DNA of 64,000 bases from Rhizobium sp. WYJ-E13 (GCF_018987265.1 NZ_CP076853.1:1674001-1738000), one strand, 5' to 3'; counted from the stretch's first letter, positions 35,480 through 45,112 are shown. Program-made: numbers and translations. Notes: a model not told the origin generated them from the letters alone.

Positions 35480-36625
35480 TCAGGACGGACTTGCCGGCGG
35501 CAGGACGAACAGGGTGAAAGCGAAAATCCCGTAAAGTGCCAGAGCCATGACCCCCGCATACCAGGCGCCGCGTCCGCCATTGGACAAGAGCGTGGCGGCG
35601 AGCGTGGCAACGATCATCATTGTCACCGCGCCGCGCCAGAATTGCAGCGTCATCGGTTCCGGGCCGATGAAATAGCTGACCACCACCAGGAGAGGCGCGA
35701 CGAAGAGCGCAATCTGGGCAGCACTGCCGAGCGCAATGCCGACGCTGAGATCCAGCCGATCGGCACGCGCCGCGGAAAAGGCCGTCGTCATTTCCGCGGC
35801 CGCGCCCACCAGCGCCACGACGATGAAACCGACAAAGGCCGGCGTCATGCCGAGATGTTCGGCGGCAACCTGCACCGATCCGACGAAGATCTCGCTGACC
35901 AGCGCCACCAGCAGCGTCACGACGACGAGCAGGACGAGAGCCAGCGTCATCGGCCAGTGTTTCTCCTCTTCGCCGCCATGGCTGACGCTGGCGAAAAGTT
36001 CCTTGTGCGTGCGCAGCGAAAAGAACATGCCGAGTGCGTAGACGACGATGAGCAGGACCGAAAGCCCGAGGCTCAGCGTCTGCGACACCTCGGGTGCCGG
36101 CGGCTGATCCGCTTCGCTGAGCAGCGACGGCACAAGAACCGCGATCGTTGCCAGGAACAGCATGCAGGCCTGAAAGCGCGCATTGACCCTGTTGAATTCC
36201 TGAATGTGATGCTTGAGCCCGCCGAGCAGGAAGGAGCCGCCCAGCATGAACAGCGTATTGGTAACGATCGCGCCCGCTATTGACGCCTTGACCAGCAGAT
36301 ATTGCCCCGCCTGCAGCGCCGCCAGCGAAATGACGAGTTCGGTCAGGTTCCCAAGCGTGGCATTGAGCAGTCCGCCGACCGCGTCTCCGGTCTTCGCGGC
36401 GACTGCCTCGGTTGCCCGGCTCAGGAGAGCGGCAAGAGGTATGATCGCCACGACCGATAGCAGGAACAGCAGCGTGTGCGAGTCGGGCATAAGCCGCTCC
36501 AGCACCAGCACCACAGGCACGAAAACAATGAGCGCGAGAAGGGGCGATTGACGGACCTCGTCCACAATGGCCCTTCCCACGGAAGAAGACGGCGTAACTG
36601 AAGGCCCTTCCGCAAGCTTGCCCAT
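35480..36625 (-). CDS. cax: Calcium/proton antiporter, CaCA family Cax type
   Basis: 381-residue membrane protein with about eleven spans in two inverted repeats. The alpha-1 repeat reads GGLLNATLGNLTELVISLAAL and the alpha-2 repeat GAAAEMTTAFSAARADRLDLSVGIALGSAAQ, with the conserved acidic residues of cation/H+ exchangers. An acidic/His linker (SHGGEEEKHW) lies between the halves. It should export Ca2+ in exchange for H+. The K+ channel gene follows on the same strand. Confidence 0.92.
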   Translation of the reverse strand: MGKLAEGPSVTPSSSVGRAIVDEVRQSPLLALIVFVPVVLVLERLMPDSHTLLFLLSVVAIIPLAALLSRATEAVAAKTGDAVGGLLNATLGNLTELVISLAALQAGQYLLVKASIAGAIVTNTLFMLGGSFLLGGLKHHIQEFNRVNARFQACMLFLATIAVLVPSLLSEADQPPAPEVSQTLSLGLSVLLIVVYALGMFFSLRTHKELFASVSHGGEEEKHWPMTLALVLLVVVTLLVALVSEIFVGSVQVAAEHLGMTPAFVGFIVVALVGAAAEMTTAFSAARADRLDLSVGIALGSAAQIALFVAPLLVVVSYFIGPEPMTLQFWRGAVTMMIVATLAATLLSNGGRGAWYAGVMALALYGIFAFTLFVLPPASPS

Positions 36626-36895
36626 GCCTCATCCCCCACAAGACGAGCAACCAACATATAATTTTACCACCGTCTCCGGTCGTTGTCGCGGCATTCCTGC
36701 ACCCGACCCATTGGCTGCGCATGCCTGGCCGCCAAGGGCGCTGGCCGGAGAATACGGCTTCGATCCCTCACCGGTCGCGCAGATACATGGCGATACAAAA
36801 AGCCCTGATGGCGGAAACATTTCCAATTCATCCCTCTGCTCAAATGACCCTGTCGCCCGATCATGGGGGCAAGCAACTGACGGAAGGATATGCAA

Positions 36896-37294
36896 ATGAA
36901 CGCGATCAAGATCATGGCAATGAGCGCCCTGCTCGCCACCGGCGCTATGCAACTGACGCCTGCCTATGCCGACCAACCGATAGAGCGCACCGACCTCGTC
37001 CATGCTGATATCGACGTGCCCGGCCACCAGGCCGCCCAGGTCCGCGTCGATTTCGCCCCCGGCGCCTTTGCGCAGAAGCACCAGCATCCGGGCGAAGAGA
37101 TCGCCTATGTCATCGAAGGTTCGTTGGAGTATGAGCTCGATGGCCGGAAACCGGTGACACTCAAGGCCGGCCAGTCGCTCTTCATCCCCTCGGGCATTGC
37201 CCATTCGGCAAGGAACGTCGGCATTGGCAAGGCCTCGGAACTGGCGACCTATATCGTCACCAAGGGGTCACCGCTCGTTGTGCCGGTGAAATAA
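36896..37294 (+). CDS. Exported cupin-domain protein
   Basis: 132-residue protein with a signal peptide (MNAIKIMAMSALLATGAMQL, cut near AYA-DQ). The single cupin_2 domain has the metal-binding pattern HQHPGEEIAYVIEG and a second motif AGQSLFIPSGIAHSARN. The start at 36896 lies 8 bases after GGAAGG (36882-36887). Metal ligands are intact, so it may be an enzyme or a sensor; the role is unknown. Confidence 0.87.
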   Translation: MNAIKIMAMSALLATGAMQLTPAYADQPIERTDLVHADIDVPGHQAAQVRVDFAPGAFAQKHQHPGEEIAYVIEGSLEYELDGRKPVTLKAGQSLFIPSGIAHSARNVGIGKASELATYIVTKGSPLVVPVK

Positions 37295-37347
37295 CCCGAC
37301 GCTGGCCACCTCGTCTTGCGGCGGATGGCCCGCGTATCGGCAGAGGA

Positions 37348-38208
37348 TCAACCCGCGACGTGGGCTTTAGCCGGCTTCCGTGCCGATTTCCGGGCCTCGA
37401 TATAGTGCCGCAGGGCAGCCGGCTCGTCAGTCTGGATAGTGCTGATGCCGGCATCCATCAGGCGGCCCCAGATGGCGTGGGGATCGGCAAGAGCCTTGGG
37501 ATCGGTCCATTCGCCGCTGGCAGCCATGTCAAGCGTATTGAACCAGATCGCCATATTGGCATCCCTGAAGAGCTGCTGATTGTTTGCGATAGTCTTGAGA
37601 TCGTCGAAGCGCAACTCGCACATGAAGGGCTTGAGCTCCGAGAGCAGCGCCAGCCTGTCGCCGACATCGCCAGCCGAAAACTGCGCCATCGCCATGAAGG
37701 GCACGCCTTCGATAGTCTGGGCGCGCACCCAGTCGATGTCTGCGCGGTTCATTACGACGGTCTTGAGGTCGACGGAAGATGCGACGCCCATCTCGCGGGC
37801 GCAGGCCGCCACTTCCGAAAACAACCCGCGATCCTTGAGGTCGAGATCCGCAAAGATGCGGCCGCGAATGGCTTCAAAGGCCTGTTTCAAGGTCGGAATG
37901 CGCTGGTCGGTGACGGCGCGATTTTCGCCGCCATTGTCTTCGCGCAGCGTGATCGCCTGCAGTTCGGCCATGGTGAAAGTTTCCGCATCGCGGTCGATGC
38001 CGGCCATGCGCGAGAGCGTATCGTCATGCATCAGGAAAAGCTCGCCATCGGCGCTCTTGCGCACGTCGATTTCGACGATATCGGCGCCGACGGCAATGGC
38101 GTTCTCGATGGAGGCCAGGCTGTTTTCCGGCGCGCCATGCCAGGCGCCGCGATGGGCGACGATGGCGCAGGAGCGGCTCGGGTCGTTGATGAAGTCTTTG
38201 TAGCTCAT
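37348..38208 (-). CDS. ugpQ: Glycerophosphodiester phosphodiesterase, copy 2
   Basis: 286-residue GDPD enzyme hydrolysing glycerophosphodiesters to glycerol 3-phosphate and an alcohol. Catalytic motifs are AHRG (general acid/base His), VEIDVRKSADG (metal ligands) and LMHDDTLSRMAG (second His). There is no signal peptide, so it acts in the cytoplasm on imported substrate. It is last in the ugp operon, 16 bases after a paralogue with very similar motifs, a tandem duplication. Confidence 0.9.
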   Translation of the reverse strand: MSYKDFINDPSRSCAIVAHRGAWHGAPENSLASIENAIAVGADIVEIDVRKSADGELFLMHDDTLSRMAGIDRDAETFTMAELQAITLREDNGGENRAVTDQRIPTLKQAFEAIRGRIFADLDLKDRGLFSEVAACAREMGVASSVDLKTVVMNRADIDWVRAQTIEGVPFMAMAQFSAGDVGDRLALLSELKPFMCELRFDDLKTIANNQQLFRDANMAIWFNTLDMAASGEWTDPKALADPHAIWGRLMDAGISTIQTDEPAALRHYIEARKSARKPAKAHVAG

Positions 38209-38224
38209 GGTCTTTCCTTATGTG

Positions 38225-39055
38225 TCAGCCGCGACGGCTGGCGAGGTATGATTTCAGTGCGACCGGTTCATCGGTCTGGATAAACGAAATGCCGGCCTCG
38301 ATGAGCCGGCCCCAGATGGCGTCGGGATCCTCAATGGCGGCCGTATCGGTGAAGCCGGCAAAGGCGACGGAATCGAGCGTATTGGCCCATAGTTTCATGT
38401 CCGTCTCGCCGATACGGGCATGGAGAGCCGAGATATCGTCGATGTGGTCGAAGCAGACTTCGCAAACGGGTGGTGCGAGTCGGAACAGGAGATCCAGCTC
38501 GGCCTTGGCATGCGTAGCGTCGATCCGCGACTTCGCCATGAACAGCACGCCATGCGGGATGACCGTCTCGCGCACCCAGGCAAGATCCTCGGCCGTGCGG
38601 AGGCTGCCCCAGAAATCAACCTGGGCCTCGACGCCCATGTTGCAGGCACAGGCGATGACCTCGGGGATGACCGCCCTGTCCTTCACATCGAGATGCACGA
38701 AGATGCGATCGCGGGTGAGATCGAACAGTTCTCGCAGGCCAGGCAGTTTCTCGCCGGTCATCTCATTGCCTTCGCTGCCATCGCGGTTTTTCAGCGTGAG
38801 ACTCGCGAGGCGCTCGGAACTCAGCGCCTCCGCCATCGCATCGATGCCGGCCATGCGCAGTAAGGTCTTGTCATGCAGCAGGAAGAGCCCGCCATCGGCG
38901 CTGCGGCGCACGTCGATCTCGACGACATCGCACCCCGCGCGGATCGCCGCTTCGATGGCTGCAAGGCTGTTCTCGGGAGCCTCGCGCCAGATGCCGCGAT
39001 GCGCCACGACCGCACAGTCCCTTTGGGGTGCGCGCACATAGTCAGTGTAGTTCAT
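38225..39055 (-). CDS. ugpQ: Glycerophosphodiester phosphodiesterase, copy 1
   Basis: 276-residue GDPD with AHRGIWREAPENSLAAIE, VEIDVRRSADG and LLHDKTLLRMAG. It parallels the downstream copy throughout but has diverged strongly outside the motifs. I take the ATG at 39055; a TTG at 39070 is in frame but overlaps the upstream ATPase gene stop. Cytoplasmic partner of the UgpBAEC importer. Confidence 0.9.
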   Translation of the reverse strand: MNYTDYVRAPQRDCAVVAHRGIWREAPENSLAAIEAAIRAGCDVVEIDVRRSADGGLFLLHDKTLLRMAGIDAMAEALSSERLASLTLKNRDGSEGNEMTGEKLPGLRELFDLTRDRIFVHLDVKDRAVIPEVIACACNMGVEAQVDFWGSLRTAEDLAWVRETVIPHGVLFMAKSRIDATHAKAELDLLFRLAPPVCEVCFDHIDDISALHARIGETDMKLWANTLDSVAFAGFTDTAAIEDPDAIWGRLIEAGISFIQTDEPVALKSYLASRRG

Positions 39056-39066
39056 GGATAGATCTT

Positions 39067-40164
39067 TCAATGCTCGGCGAATGCATCCGCAATGGCGCGC
39101 CCCGTTTCGCCGTCAAACAGGTGCAACCGGGATCGTGGGAAGGAGAAGGAAAGCTCGGCGGCAGGATCGATATCGGCGCCGAAGGGTGTGGCGATACGAA
39201 TAGGCGTGCCGGCGAGATCGGCAGCCAGTACCGCATGCGAGCCGAGATCCTCGAAATGCCGCAGCCGGCCTTTGATCGCGCCCCTCGCTTCGATGACAAT
39301 ATCTTCGGGGCGAATGCCGAGCTGGAACTTGCCCGCCTTGTGGTATTCTGCAACCGCCTGTCCGTCTGCCAGGCGCAGCGCCGAACCGTCTGATGTCACA
39401 GGCAGGATATTCATCGGCGGCGCGCCGATGAATTTCGCGACGAAGACCGAGGCCGGGCGATGATAGATCGCCTTCGGCGTATCGAACTGCTCGATGCTGC
39501 CCCTGTTGAGGATCAGGATTCGGTCGGCGAGCGTCATCGCCTCGACCTGGTCATGGGTCACGAAAACCGTGGTGGCACCGATGCGCCGGTGCAGATCGGC
39601 GAGCTCGACGCGCATGTCGTGACGCAACTGCGCATCGAGATTGGAAAGCGGCTCATCGAAGAGCAGCACGCCGGGCTCACGCACGATCGCCCGGCCGATC
39701 GCCACACGCTGGCGTTGACCGCCCGAGAGCTGTCCCGGCTTGCGGTCGAGATAGGCAGAAAGCCCGAGCATGTCGGCGACCGCGCCGACCCGCTGCTGGC
39801 GCTCGGCCTTCGGAAGACCGGCGACCCGCAGGCTATAGGCCATGTTCTGGAACACAGTCATATGCGGGTAGAGCGCGTAATTCTGGAAGACCATGGCGCA
39901 GCCGCGCTGCTTGGGCTCCAGGCCCTGCACCTCGCGATTGCCGAACAGGATCTTGCCGCCGCTGACGGCCTCGAGCCCTGCGATCATCTGCAGCAGCGTG
40001 GATTTCCCGCAGCCGGATGGGCCGAGTACGACGGTGAATTCGCCGGCACGCAACTCGACATCGAGCGGCGGGATGACTGTCGATTTCGTGTCGTATGCCT
40101 TGGTGACGCCTGCAAGCGTGATGTTGGTGGCCGCGGTGCGGATGGCGGTATCGATGGCGTTCAC
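39067..40164 (-). CDS. ugpC: sn-glycerol-3-phosphate-type ABC ATPase, GTG start
   Basis: 365-residue CUT1-type ATPase: Walker A GPSGCGKST, Q-loop MVFQNYALYPHM, signature LSGGQRQRVAIGRAI, Walker B VLLFDEPLSNLD, and a C-terminal TOBE regulatory domain (about 285-365). The start is GTG at 40164, supported by GGAG 7 bases upstream and by the close junction with the permease stop. It energises the UgpAE permease. Confidence 0.92.
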   Translation of the reverse strand: MNAIDTAIRTAATNITLAGVTKAYDTKSTVIPPLDVELRAGEFTVVLGPSGCGKSTLLQMIAGLEAVSGGKILFGNREVQGLEPKQRGCAMVFQNYALYPHMTVFQNMAYSLRVAGLPKAERQQRVGAVADMLGLSAYLDRKPGQLSGGQRQRVAIGRAIVREPGVLLFDEPLSNLDAQLRHDMRVELADLHRRIGATTVFVTHDQVEAMTLADRILILNRGSIEQFDTPKAIYHRPASVFVAKFIGAPPMNILPVTSDGSALRLADGQAVAEYHKAGKFQLGIRPEDIVIEARGAIKGRLRHFEDLGSHAVLAADLAGTPIRIATPFGADIDPAAELSFSFPRSRLHLFDGETGRAIADAFAEH

Positions 40165-40165
40165 G

Positions 40166-41083
40166 TCATTTCTCCGAAAGAACAAGGCCCTGCACGAGGT
40201 AGCGCTGCAAAAGCGCAATCATGACAAGGGGAATTAGCGAGACGACCACGACACCGGCCATGATCATCGGGAAGTCCGGAACTTCGCCTTCCATGTCGGG
40301 CACAAGCCGCGCCAGGCCGACGACCGCCGTCGTCATCTCGGGCTTGGAGGCAGCCACCAGTGGCCAGAGATACTGCGTCCAACCGCCGAGGAAGGTCAGC
40401 ACGAAGAGGGCTGCAAAACTGCTGCGCGAGATCGGCAACAGGATATGGAAGAGGAAGCGGATCGGCCCTGCCCCATCCATGCGCGCCGCCTTGAAGAGAT
40501 CCGATGGCAGCGTGCGGAAGAACTGCCGGAACAGGAAGGTGCCGGTGCCATGCGCAACCAGTGGCGCCACGAGGCCGAAATGCGTGTCGAGCACGCTCAG
40601 TTCGAGATGAACCGGCGCACCGAACAGGCTTTCGATCAGCGCATTGGCGCCGGTCAGATCAAGCAGCGTATTCAGTGGTGAAAAGATGTTCGCCGCCACC
40701 TGATAGGTGGTGATGACGCGGATATCGATCGGCAGCATGATCGTCGCCAGGATTGCGGCGAAAGCGATACCTGCCCAGCGGATGCGGAAATAGACGAGCG
40801 CATAGGCTGTCAGGAACGACAGCGCGCAGGTGAAGAAGGCATCATAAAGCGCCACCAGCATGCTGTTCAGCATCTGGATCGGGATGCGTGTCTCGGTAAA
40901 GACGCGCATGACATTGGCGATGAAATGGTCGCCAGGATACCAGGCAAGCCCGTTGCGCAGCAGAAACTCGTAGGGTTGCGAGGCATTGGCGAGCGTCAGG
41001 TAGAGCGGTCCGAGAATGAAGATGATACCGACAGCCAGAATGGCGCTGGCGGCGAAATTGAGCGAGCGAGCGTTTTCGATCAT
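40166..41083 (-). CDS. ugpE: ABC permease, UgpE type
   Basis: 305-residue CUT1 inner-membrane permease with six spans. The EAA loop is in LPSDLFKAARMDGAGPIRFLFHILLPIS. It carries the long N-terminal loop between TM1 and TM2 typical of UgpE/MalG proteins. It follows ugpA by 9 bases and precedes ugpC directly, so it is translationally coupled. Confidence 0.92.
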   Translation of the reverse strand: MIENARSLNFAASAILAVGIIFILGPLYLTLANASQPYEFLLRNGLAWYPGDHFIANVMRVFTETRIPIQMLNSMLVALYDAFFTCALSFLTAYALVYFRIRWAGIAFAAILATIMLPIDIRVITTYQVAANIFSPLNTLLDLTGANALIESLFGAPVHLELSVLDTHFGLVAPLVAHGTGTFLFRQFFRTLPSDLFKAARMDGAGPIRFLFHILLPISRSSFAALFVLTFLGGWTQYLWPLVAASKPEMTTAVVGLARLVPDMEGEVPDFPMIMAGVVVVSLIPLVMIALLQRYLVQGLVLSEK

Positions 41084-41092
41084 GGCTCTCTC

Positions 41093-41983
41093 CTACCGTT
41101 CGTAGTTGACGCTGCGGCCGAGAAGCAGGAATTGCGCAGCGGTGAGAAGGACGACGAAGATCATCAGAATGGCCGTCTGGGTGGAGGCGCCTGACAGGTC
41201 GTATCCGCTGAAGCCATCGGTATAGATCTTGTAGACCAGCAGGTTTGTGGAGCCGCCCGGCCCGCCCTTGGTGATCGTATCGATCAGCGCGAAGGCCGAG
41301 GTGACGCTTTCGGTAAATTCCAGCACCAGCGTCAGGAAAAGCTGCGGCATGATCAGCGGCAACTGCACGTCGAAGATGCGCCGCCAGGGTCCGGCACCGT
41401 CCATGGCCGCCGCCTGAAACATGGTGCGCGGAATGGATTGCAGCCCGGCGAGCAGGATGACGAAATTGAAGGGAATGCCGCCCCAGACATGCGCGATGAT
41501 GAGTGTGATGAAGGCATCCGTTCCATCGAGACCCGGCGCCCAGGCACCCGGGAAAAAATGGTTGATGGGTGCCAGAATACCGACGAAGGGATTGAAGACG
41601 AAGGCGAAGACGACGCCGATCGAAGCGCCCGCCACACCCTTCGGCCAGACCAGCACATTGCGGGCCGTCAGTGACAGCCGGATTTTCCGGTCGGCAGCGA
41701 CCGCCAGGATCAGTGGCAGAAGCACTGATAGTGACGAGGCGACGACCATGAAGATGACGGTGCGCCAGCCGGCATTCCAGAATTCCGGATCGGCAAGCAC
41801 ACGGCGGAAATTATCCCAGCCGACGAATTCCGACCCGCCGCCGAAGGGCCGCTCCAGAAAGAAGGACCAGTAGAAGGCCTGGATAACCGGTGCGTAGAAG
41901 AAGATGAGGATCAAGAGCAGCATGGGGGCGGCCAGCAAAAGCGGCAGCCAGCGATGGCTGAAAAGCGAAGATTCCGACGACAT
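41093..41983 (-). CDS. ugpA: ABC permease, UgpA type
   Basis: 296-residue CUT1 permease with six spans and the EAA loop PRTMFQAAAMDGAGPWRRIFDVQLPLIMPQLF. The N-terminal span (WLPLLLAAPMLLLILIFFYAPVIQAFYWSFF) is followed by the usual periplasmic loop. The start at 41983 (MSSESSLFSHRW) fits the family; the longer frame adds 19 residues. It forms the membrane pore with UgpE. Confidence 0.92.
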   Translation of the reverse strand: MSSESSLFSHRWLPLLLAAPMLLLILIFFYAPVIQAFYWSFFLERPFGGGSEFVGWDNFRRVLADPEFWNAGWRTVIFMVVASSLSVLLPLILAVAADRKIRLSLTARNVLVWPKGVAGASIGVVFAFVFNPFVGILAPINHFFPGAWAPGLDGTDAFITLIIAHVWGGIPFNFVILLAGLQSIPRTMFQAAAMDGAGPWRRIFDVQLPLIMPQLFLTLVLEFTESVTSAFALIDTITKGGPGGSTNLLVYKIYTDGFSGYDLSGASTQTAILMIFVVLLTAAQFLLLGRSVNYER

Positions 41984-42043
41984 CACGCATGTCCATTTCG
42001 AGGAAAGCAGGTGCGGCGACGGGAGCGCCGCACCTGACATGGA

Positions 42044-43354
42044 TCAGGGCAGCTTTGCCGTCTTGTAGGTCTGCTCGAAGCGGCGCAGCAGCTCGTCGCC
42101 ACGCTTCTTGGTGTTATCGAGCGCCACCTGCATGGTCTGCGTGCCGGCGTATGCCTTCTGGGTTTCTTCCATGAAGATCGAGCGGAACTGCACGTAGAAG
42201 CCGAGGCGGATGCCGCGGGTGTCCGGCGTGCCGGGCTCGTTCATGGATTGGATGCCGACACCAGCCGTCGCATATTTGGCGGAGCCCGCATCGGGGCTCC
42301 TGGCGATCGCATCGAGAACGTCGTTGGTGACGGGCACGTAGCCTGTCGATGCCGTCATGAACATCTGCTGCTCGGGCTTGCGCAGGAAATCGAGGAATGC
42401 CTTGGCGCCGTCGATCTCTGCCTGGTCATGACCCTTCATGATGTAGATGGAAGCGCCGCCGACGAAGGTATTGTGGCGCTCGTATCCCTTGTACATCGGC
42501 GCCATGTCGACGGCGAGTTCGTATTTGCCGGCAAAGGCCTTGGCCGAATCCGTATAAGAGCCTGAAGAGCCTTCCATCATGGCGCATTCGCCGGCATTGA
42601 AGGCGGCCGTGTAGTTGCCGGCCTTGGTATCCGTGTTGAGCCTGACGAGGCCTTCCTTGCGCCACTCGACGAGATTGGCGAGATGCTTGGCTGCGAAAGT
42701 CGTGTTGAAGACATACTCGGCATCGAGGCCGTCATAGCCGTTGTGCTTGGAAGCGATCGGCAGGCCGTGACGAGCGGAGAACTGCTCGAGCACGCGCCAG
42801 GTGTCGCCGTCCGTGACAAACGGGCATGCGTGGCCTGATGCCTTCAGCTTGCGGGCCGCCTCGATAATGTCTTCCCAGGTCTTCGGCATCTCGGTGACGC
42901 CGGCTTTCTCGAGCTCGGTCTTGTTGACGTAGAAGAGCAGCGTCGAAGCATTATAGGGTTGCGAATAGAGCTTGCCGCCCGACGTCTCGTAATAGGAGCG
43001 TGCACCCTTGATGTAGTTGTTCCAGTCGACATCCGGCAGCACGTCCTGAACCGGCACGACGGCGTCCGACAGCAAGAGGTCGAGCGTGCCGGCATCGAAG
43101 AACTGGATCAGCACCGGATGCTTGTTGGAGCGGTAGGCGGCGATCGCCTTCTGCATGGACACTTCGTAGCTGCCCTGCCCGACGCATGTCACATGGTCTT
43201 TCGACTGCGACGCATTGAAGGCGTCGCATTGCGCCAGGATCGCCTTTTCGACGCTTCCCGTATTGCCATACCAGAATTCGAAATTGGCAGCTTGCGCAGA
43301 AGAACACGCAGCCGTCATCAGGGCGGCCGCAGCCACCAGAATGGAAATCTTCAT
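42044..43354 (-). CDS. ugpB: sn-glycerol-3-phosphate-type binding protein
   Basis: 436-residue family-1 solute-binding protein with a signal peptide (MKISILVAAAALMTAACSSAQA). The mature protein starts NFEFWYGNTGSVEKAILAQCDAFN, close to UgpB, and has GSSGSYTDSA and the C-terminal LYDNTKK-like ALDNTKKRGDELL segment. Together with two GDPDs the system probably takes up glycerol 3-phosphate or glycerophosphodiesters. I see no Pho box in front of it; a ROK repressor gene is divergent instead. Confidence 0.9.
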   Translation of the reverse strand: MKISILVAAAALMTAACSSAQAANFEFWYGNTGSVEKAILAQCDAFNASQSKDHVTCVGQGSYEVSMQKAIAAYRSNKHPVLIQFFDAGTLDLLLSDAVVPVQDVLPDVDWNNYIKGARSYYETSGGKLYSQPYNASTLLFYVNKTELEKAGVTEMPKTWEDIIEAARKLKASGHACPFVTDGDTWRVLEQFSARHGLPIASKHNGYDGLDAEYVFNTTFAAKHLANLVEWRKEGLVRLNTDTKAGNYTAAFNAGECAMMEGSSGSYTDSAKAFAGKYELAVDMAPMYKGYERHNTFVGGASIYIMKGHDQAEIDGAKAFLDFLRKPEQQMFMTASTGYVPVTNDVLDAIARSPDAGSAKYATAGVGIQSMNEPGTPDTRGIRLGFYVQFRSIFMEETQKAYAGTQTMQVALDNTKKRGDELLRRFEQTYKTAKLP

Positions 43355-43418
43355 TTTGCCCTCGCCTGAATTGTGAGACCCGCCGGATCGGTATCCGGAT
43401 CGTGAACGGCCGGGTTAA

Positions 43419-43530
43419 TACACTTTATGTGTAACAAACGGATGACGAGATCTGGCTTGATTGGACCAGAAAAGCCCGATATGCAGTCACCAGCGGTTGC
43501 TTTCGGCTTCAGTGTTACACTTTTGTAGTA
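43419..43530. promoter_or_regulatory. Two candidate ROK-repressor operators
   Basis: TACACTTTATGTGTA (43419-43433) is a perfect TACAC-N5-GTGTA inverted repeat near ugpB. TACACTTTTGTAGTA (43516-43530) matches it at 11 of 15 positions just ahead of the ROK gene. One site per divergent start suggests control of both the ugp operon and the regulator itself. Confidence 0.5.
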
Positions 43531-43545
43531 TATTAGGGGTGCGTC

Positions 43546-44700
43546 ATGGCTTATTCTCCAGAACCGTTGATCGCCTCGCGGTTCCGGCGTCCGGGCGAAG
43601 AAATCGTCGTCTCCTCGAATGAGCGCAGCCTGCTGAAACTCATCTGGCGCAATCCCGGCCTGTCGCGATCGGAGATCACCGGCCATACGGACCTGACGCA
43701 GCAATCGGTCCATCGCATCATCGACCAGCTCGTCGAGCGCGGCATCGTTTCGCTGGGGTCTCCCAAGCCCGGCCTCGGCCGCGGCCAGCCGAGCCCCATG
43801 CTCAGTCTCAACGGCCGCCACGCCTATTCGGTGGGCATTTCCGTCAATTCCGACGTGGTCGACATCTGCCTGGTGGATCTGTCAGGCAATGTGCTCGGCG
43901 AAAGCGACATCTCGCTGAGGGAGCTCGGCATGAACCAGGCGCTGGACCGCGTTCGCGACCGCATCGCGGACCTGCAGCAGCAGAACGGCCTCGACGATGA
44001 GACCTTCTTCGGTATCGGCTTCGGCATTGCCGGCGCTCTGATATCAGGGACAAAATACAACGCCTCGATGCCGCTGCATGAATGGTCGCTGATCGAGCTC
44101 GGGCCGCTGCTGACCGATACTTTTAAAAAGCCCGTCTGGCTGCTGAACGGCGGTAGCGCCGGTGCAGTTGCAGAGGCGATGTTCGGCTGCGGCCGCTTCG
44201 TCAGGCACTTCGCCTATCTCAGCTTCAATTACGGCTTTGGCGGGGGCCTGATCAACGATGGCGAACTTCTGGCCGGCGGCAATGGCAATGCCGGCGAATT
44301 CTCCGGCATGTTCGATGACGAGGAGATCCTCCACCGCCCGGCCCTGCAGTTTCTCCTGGAGAAGCTCAAGCGCCACAATGTCGACGTGCCGTCGATCCCC
44401 TATCTGCGCAGACATTTCGATCCGAAATGGCCGGGTGTGGCGGAATGGGTCGAGGAGATCACCCCCGCCTACAACCGTCTCGTCAACGCCATCTGGGCGA
44501 TCTACGACCCGCAGGCAATCGTCTTCGGCGGCCAGGTGCCGCCGGGACTGGCGCAGATGCTGAGCGACCGCACCGAACTTTTCGGCCGCCCGCGCTACGG
44601 CGTGCCGCGCCCGCACCCCAAGCTCATCGTGTCAGAGATATCAGGCGACGCCGCCGCCATGGGCTCGGCGATCGTTCCCTTCAAATCGACGTTTTATTGA
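43546..44700 (+). CDS. ROK-family transcriptional regulator (NagC/XylR type)
   Basis: 384-residue regulator with an N-terminal winged HTH (about 22-85: LLKLIWRNPGLSRSEITGHTDLTQQSVHRIIDQLVERG) fused to a sugar-kinase-fold ROK domain (about 95-380). The Cys-rich zinc motif of NagC is not evident, and the kinase catalytic Asp region (LLNGGSAGAVAEAM) has Gly where kinases have ND, so it is a sensor rather than an enzyme. It is divergent from ugpB across 191 bases with candidate operators. Confidence 0.9.
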   Translation: MAYSPEPLIASRFRRPGEEIVVSSNERSLLKLIWRNPGLSRSEITGHTDLTQQSVHRIIDQLVERGIVSLGSPKPGLGRGQPSPMLSLNGRHAYSVGISVNSDVVDICLVDLSGNVLGESDISLRELGMNQALDRVRDRIADLQQQNGLDDETFFGIGFGIAGALISGTKYNASMPLHEWSLIELGPLLTDTFKKPVWLLNGGSAGAVAEAMFGCGRFVRHFAYLSFNYGFGGGLINDGELLAGGNGNAGEFSGMFDDEEILHRPALQFLLEKLKRHNVDVPSIPYLRRHFDPKWPGVAEWVEEITPAYNRLVNAIWAIYDPQAIVFGGQVPPGLAQMLSDRTELFGRPRYGVPRPHPKLIVSEISGDAAAMGSAIVPFKSTFY

Positions 44701-44722
44701 CGACTATGGCCGCGTTCCGAAT

Positions 44723-45112
44723 TTACGGCGCGTGTTCGTTTTCGTCGTAAAGCCGGACGTTCGGGATCGGCGGCAGCCAGGGCTCGCGCCTGACCGTCCA
44801 GACTTCGACCATCGGCCTGATATTAACAGGCGCCGAATCCAGCGTTCCAAGGAAGACTTCCACGGCATCGTCGAACATGAAAAACAGCCGCGAACCGCAG
44901 ATCGGGCAGAAGGATCGCTTGTCATAGGTGCTGATCTCGCCGTCCATCTTGAATTTCGAGCGGCGCCAGTTCGCAGTCCCCGAAAAGATCGAGCCGGTCA
45001 GTTTCCGGCATTTGGTGCAGTGGCAGAGCCCGGATTGGTAAGGCTCGCCTTCGACTTCATACCGCACCGCGCCACACGCACAGCCGCCCGTCCTCACGCT
45101 TTCCATCGCCAT
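44723..45112 (-). CDS. GFA/CENP-V family zinc protein
   Basis: 129-residue GFA-domain protein. Zinc ligands are complete: GGCACGAV, LCHCTKCRKLTG and SFCPICGSRLF. The name comes from a glutathione-dependent formaldehyde-activating enzyme, but most members have no verified activity. It is convergent with the ROK gene. A decayed relative lacking the first ligands is at 34644-34970. Confidence 0.88.
   Translation of the reverse strand: MAMESVRTGGCACGAVRYEVEGEPYQSGLCHCTKCRKLTGSIFSGTANWRRSKFKMDGEISTYDKRSFCPICGSRLFFMFDDAVEVFLGTLDSAPVNIRPMVEVWTVRREPWLPPIPNVRLYDENEHAP

Noticed and set aside
35439..36722. 427-codon minus frame overlapping the Ca2+/H+ antiporter
   Set aside because: Same strand, different frame as the Cax gene, which has clear alpha-repeats; the alternative product is Arg/Ala/Gly-rich noise.
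43355..43545. Pho box upstream of ugpB
   Set aside because: No pair of CTGTCAT-like direct repeats could be found in the gap, so PhoB control is not claimed.
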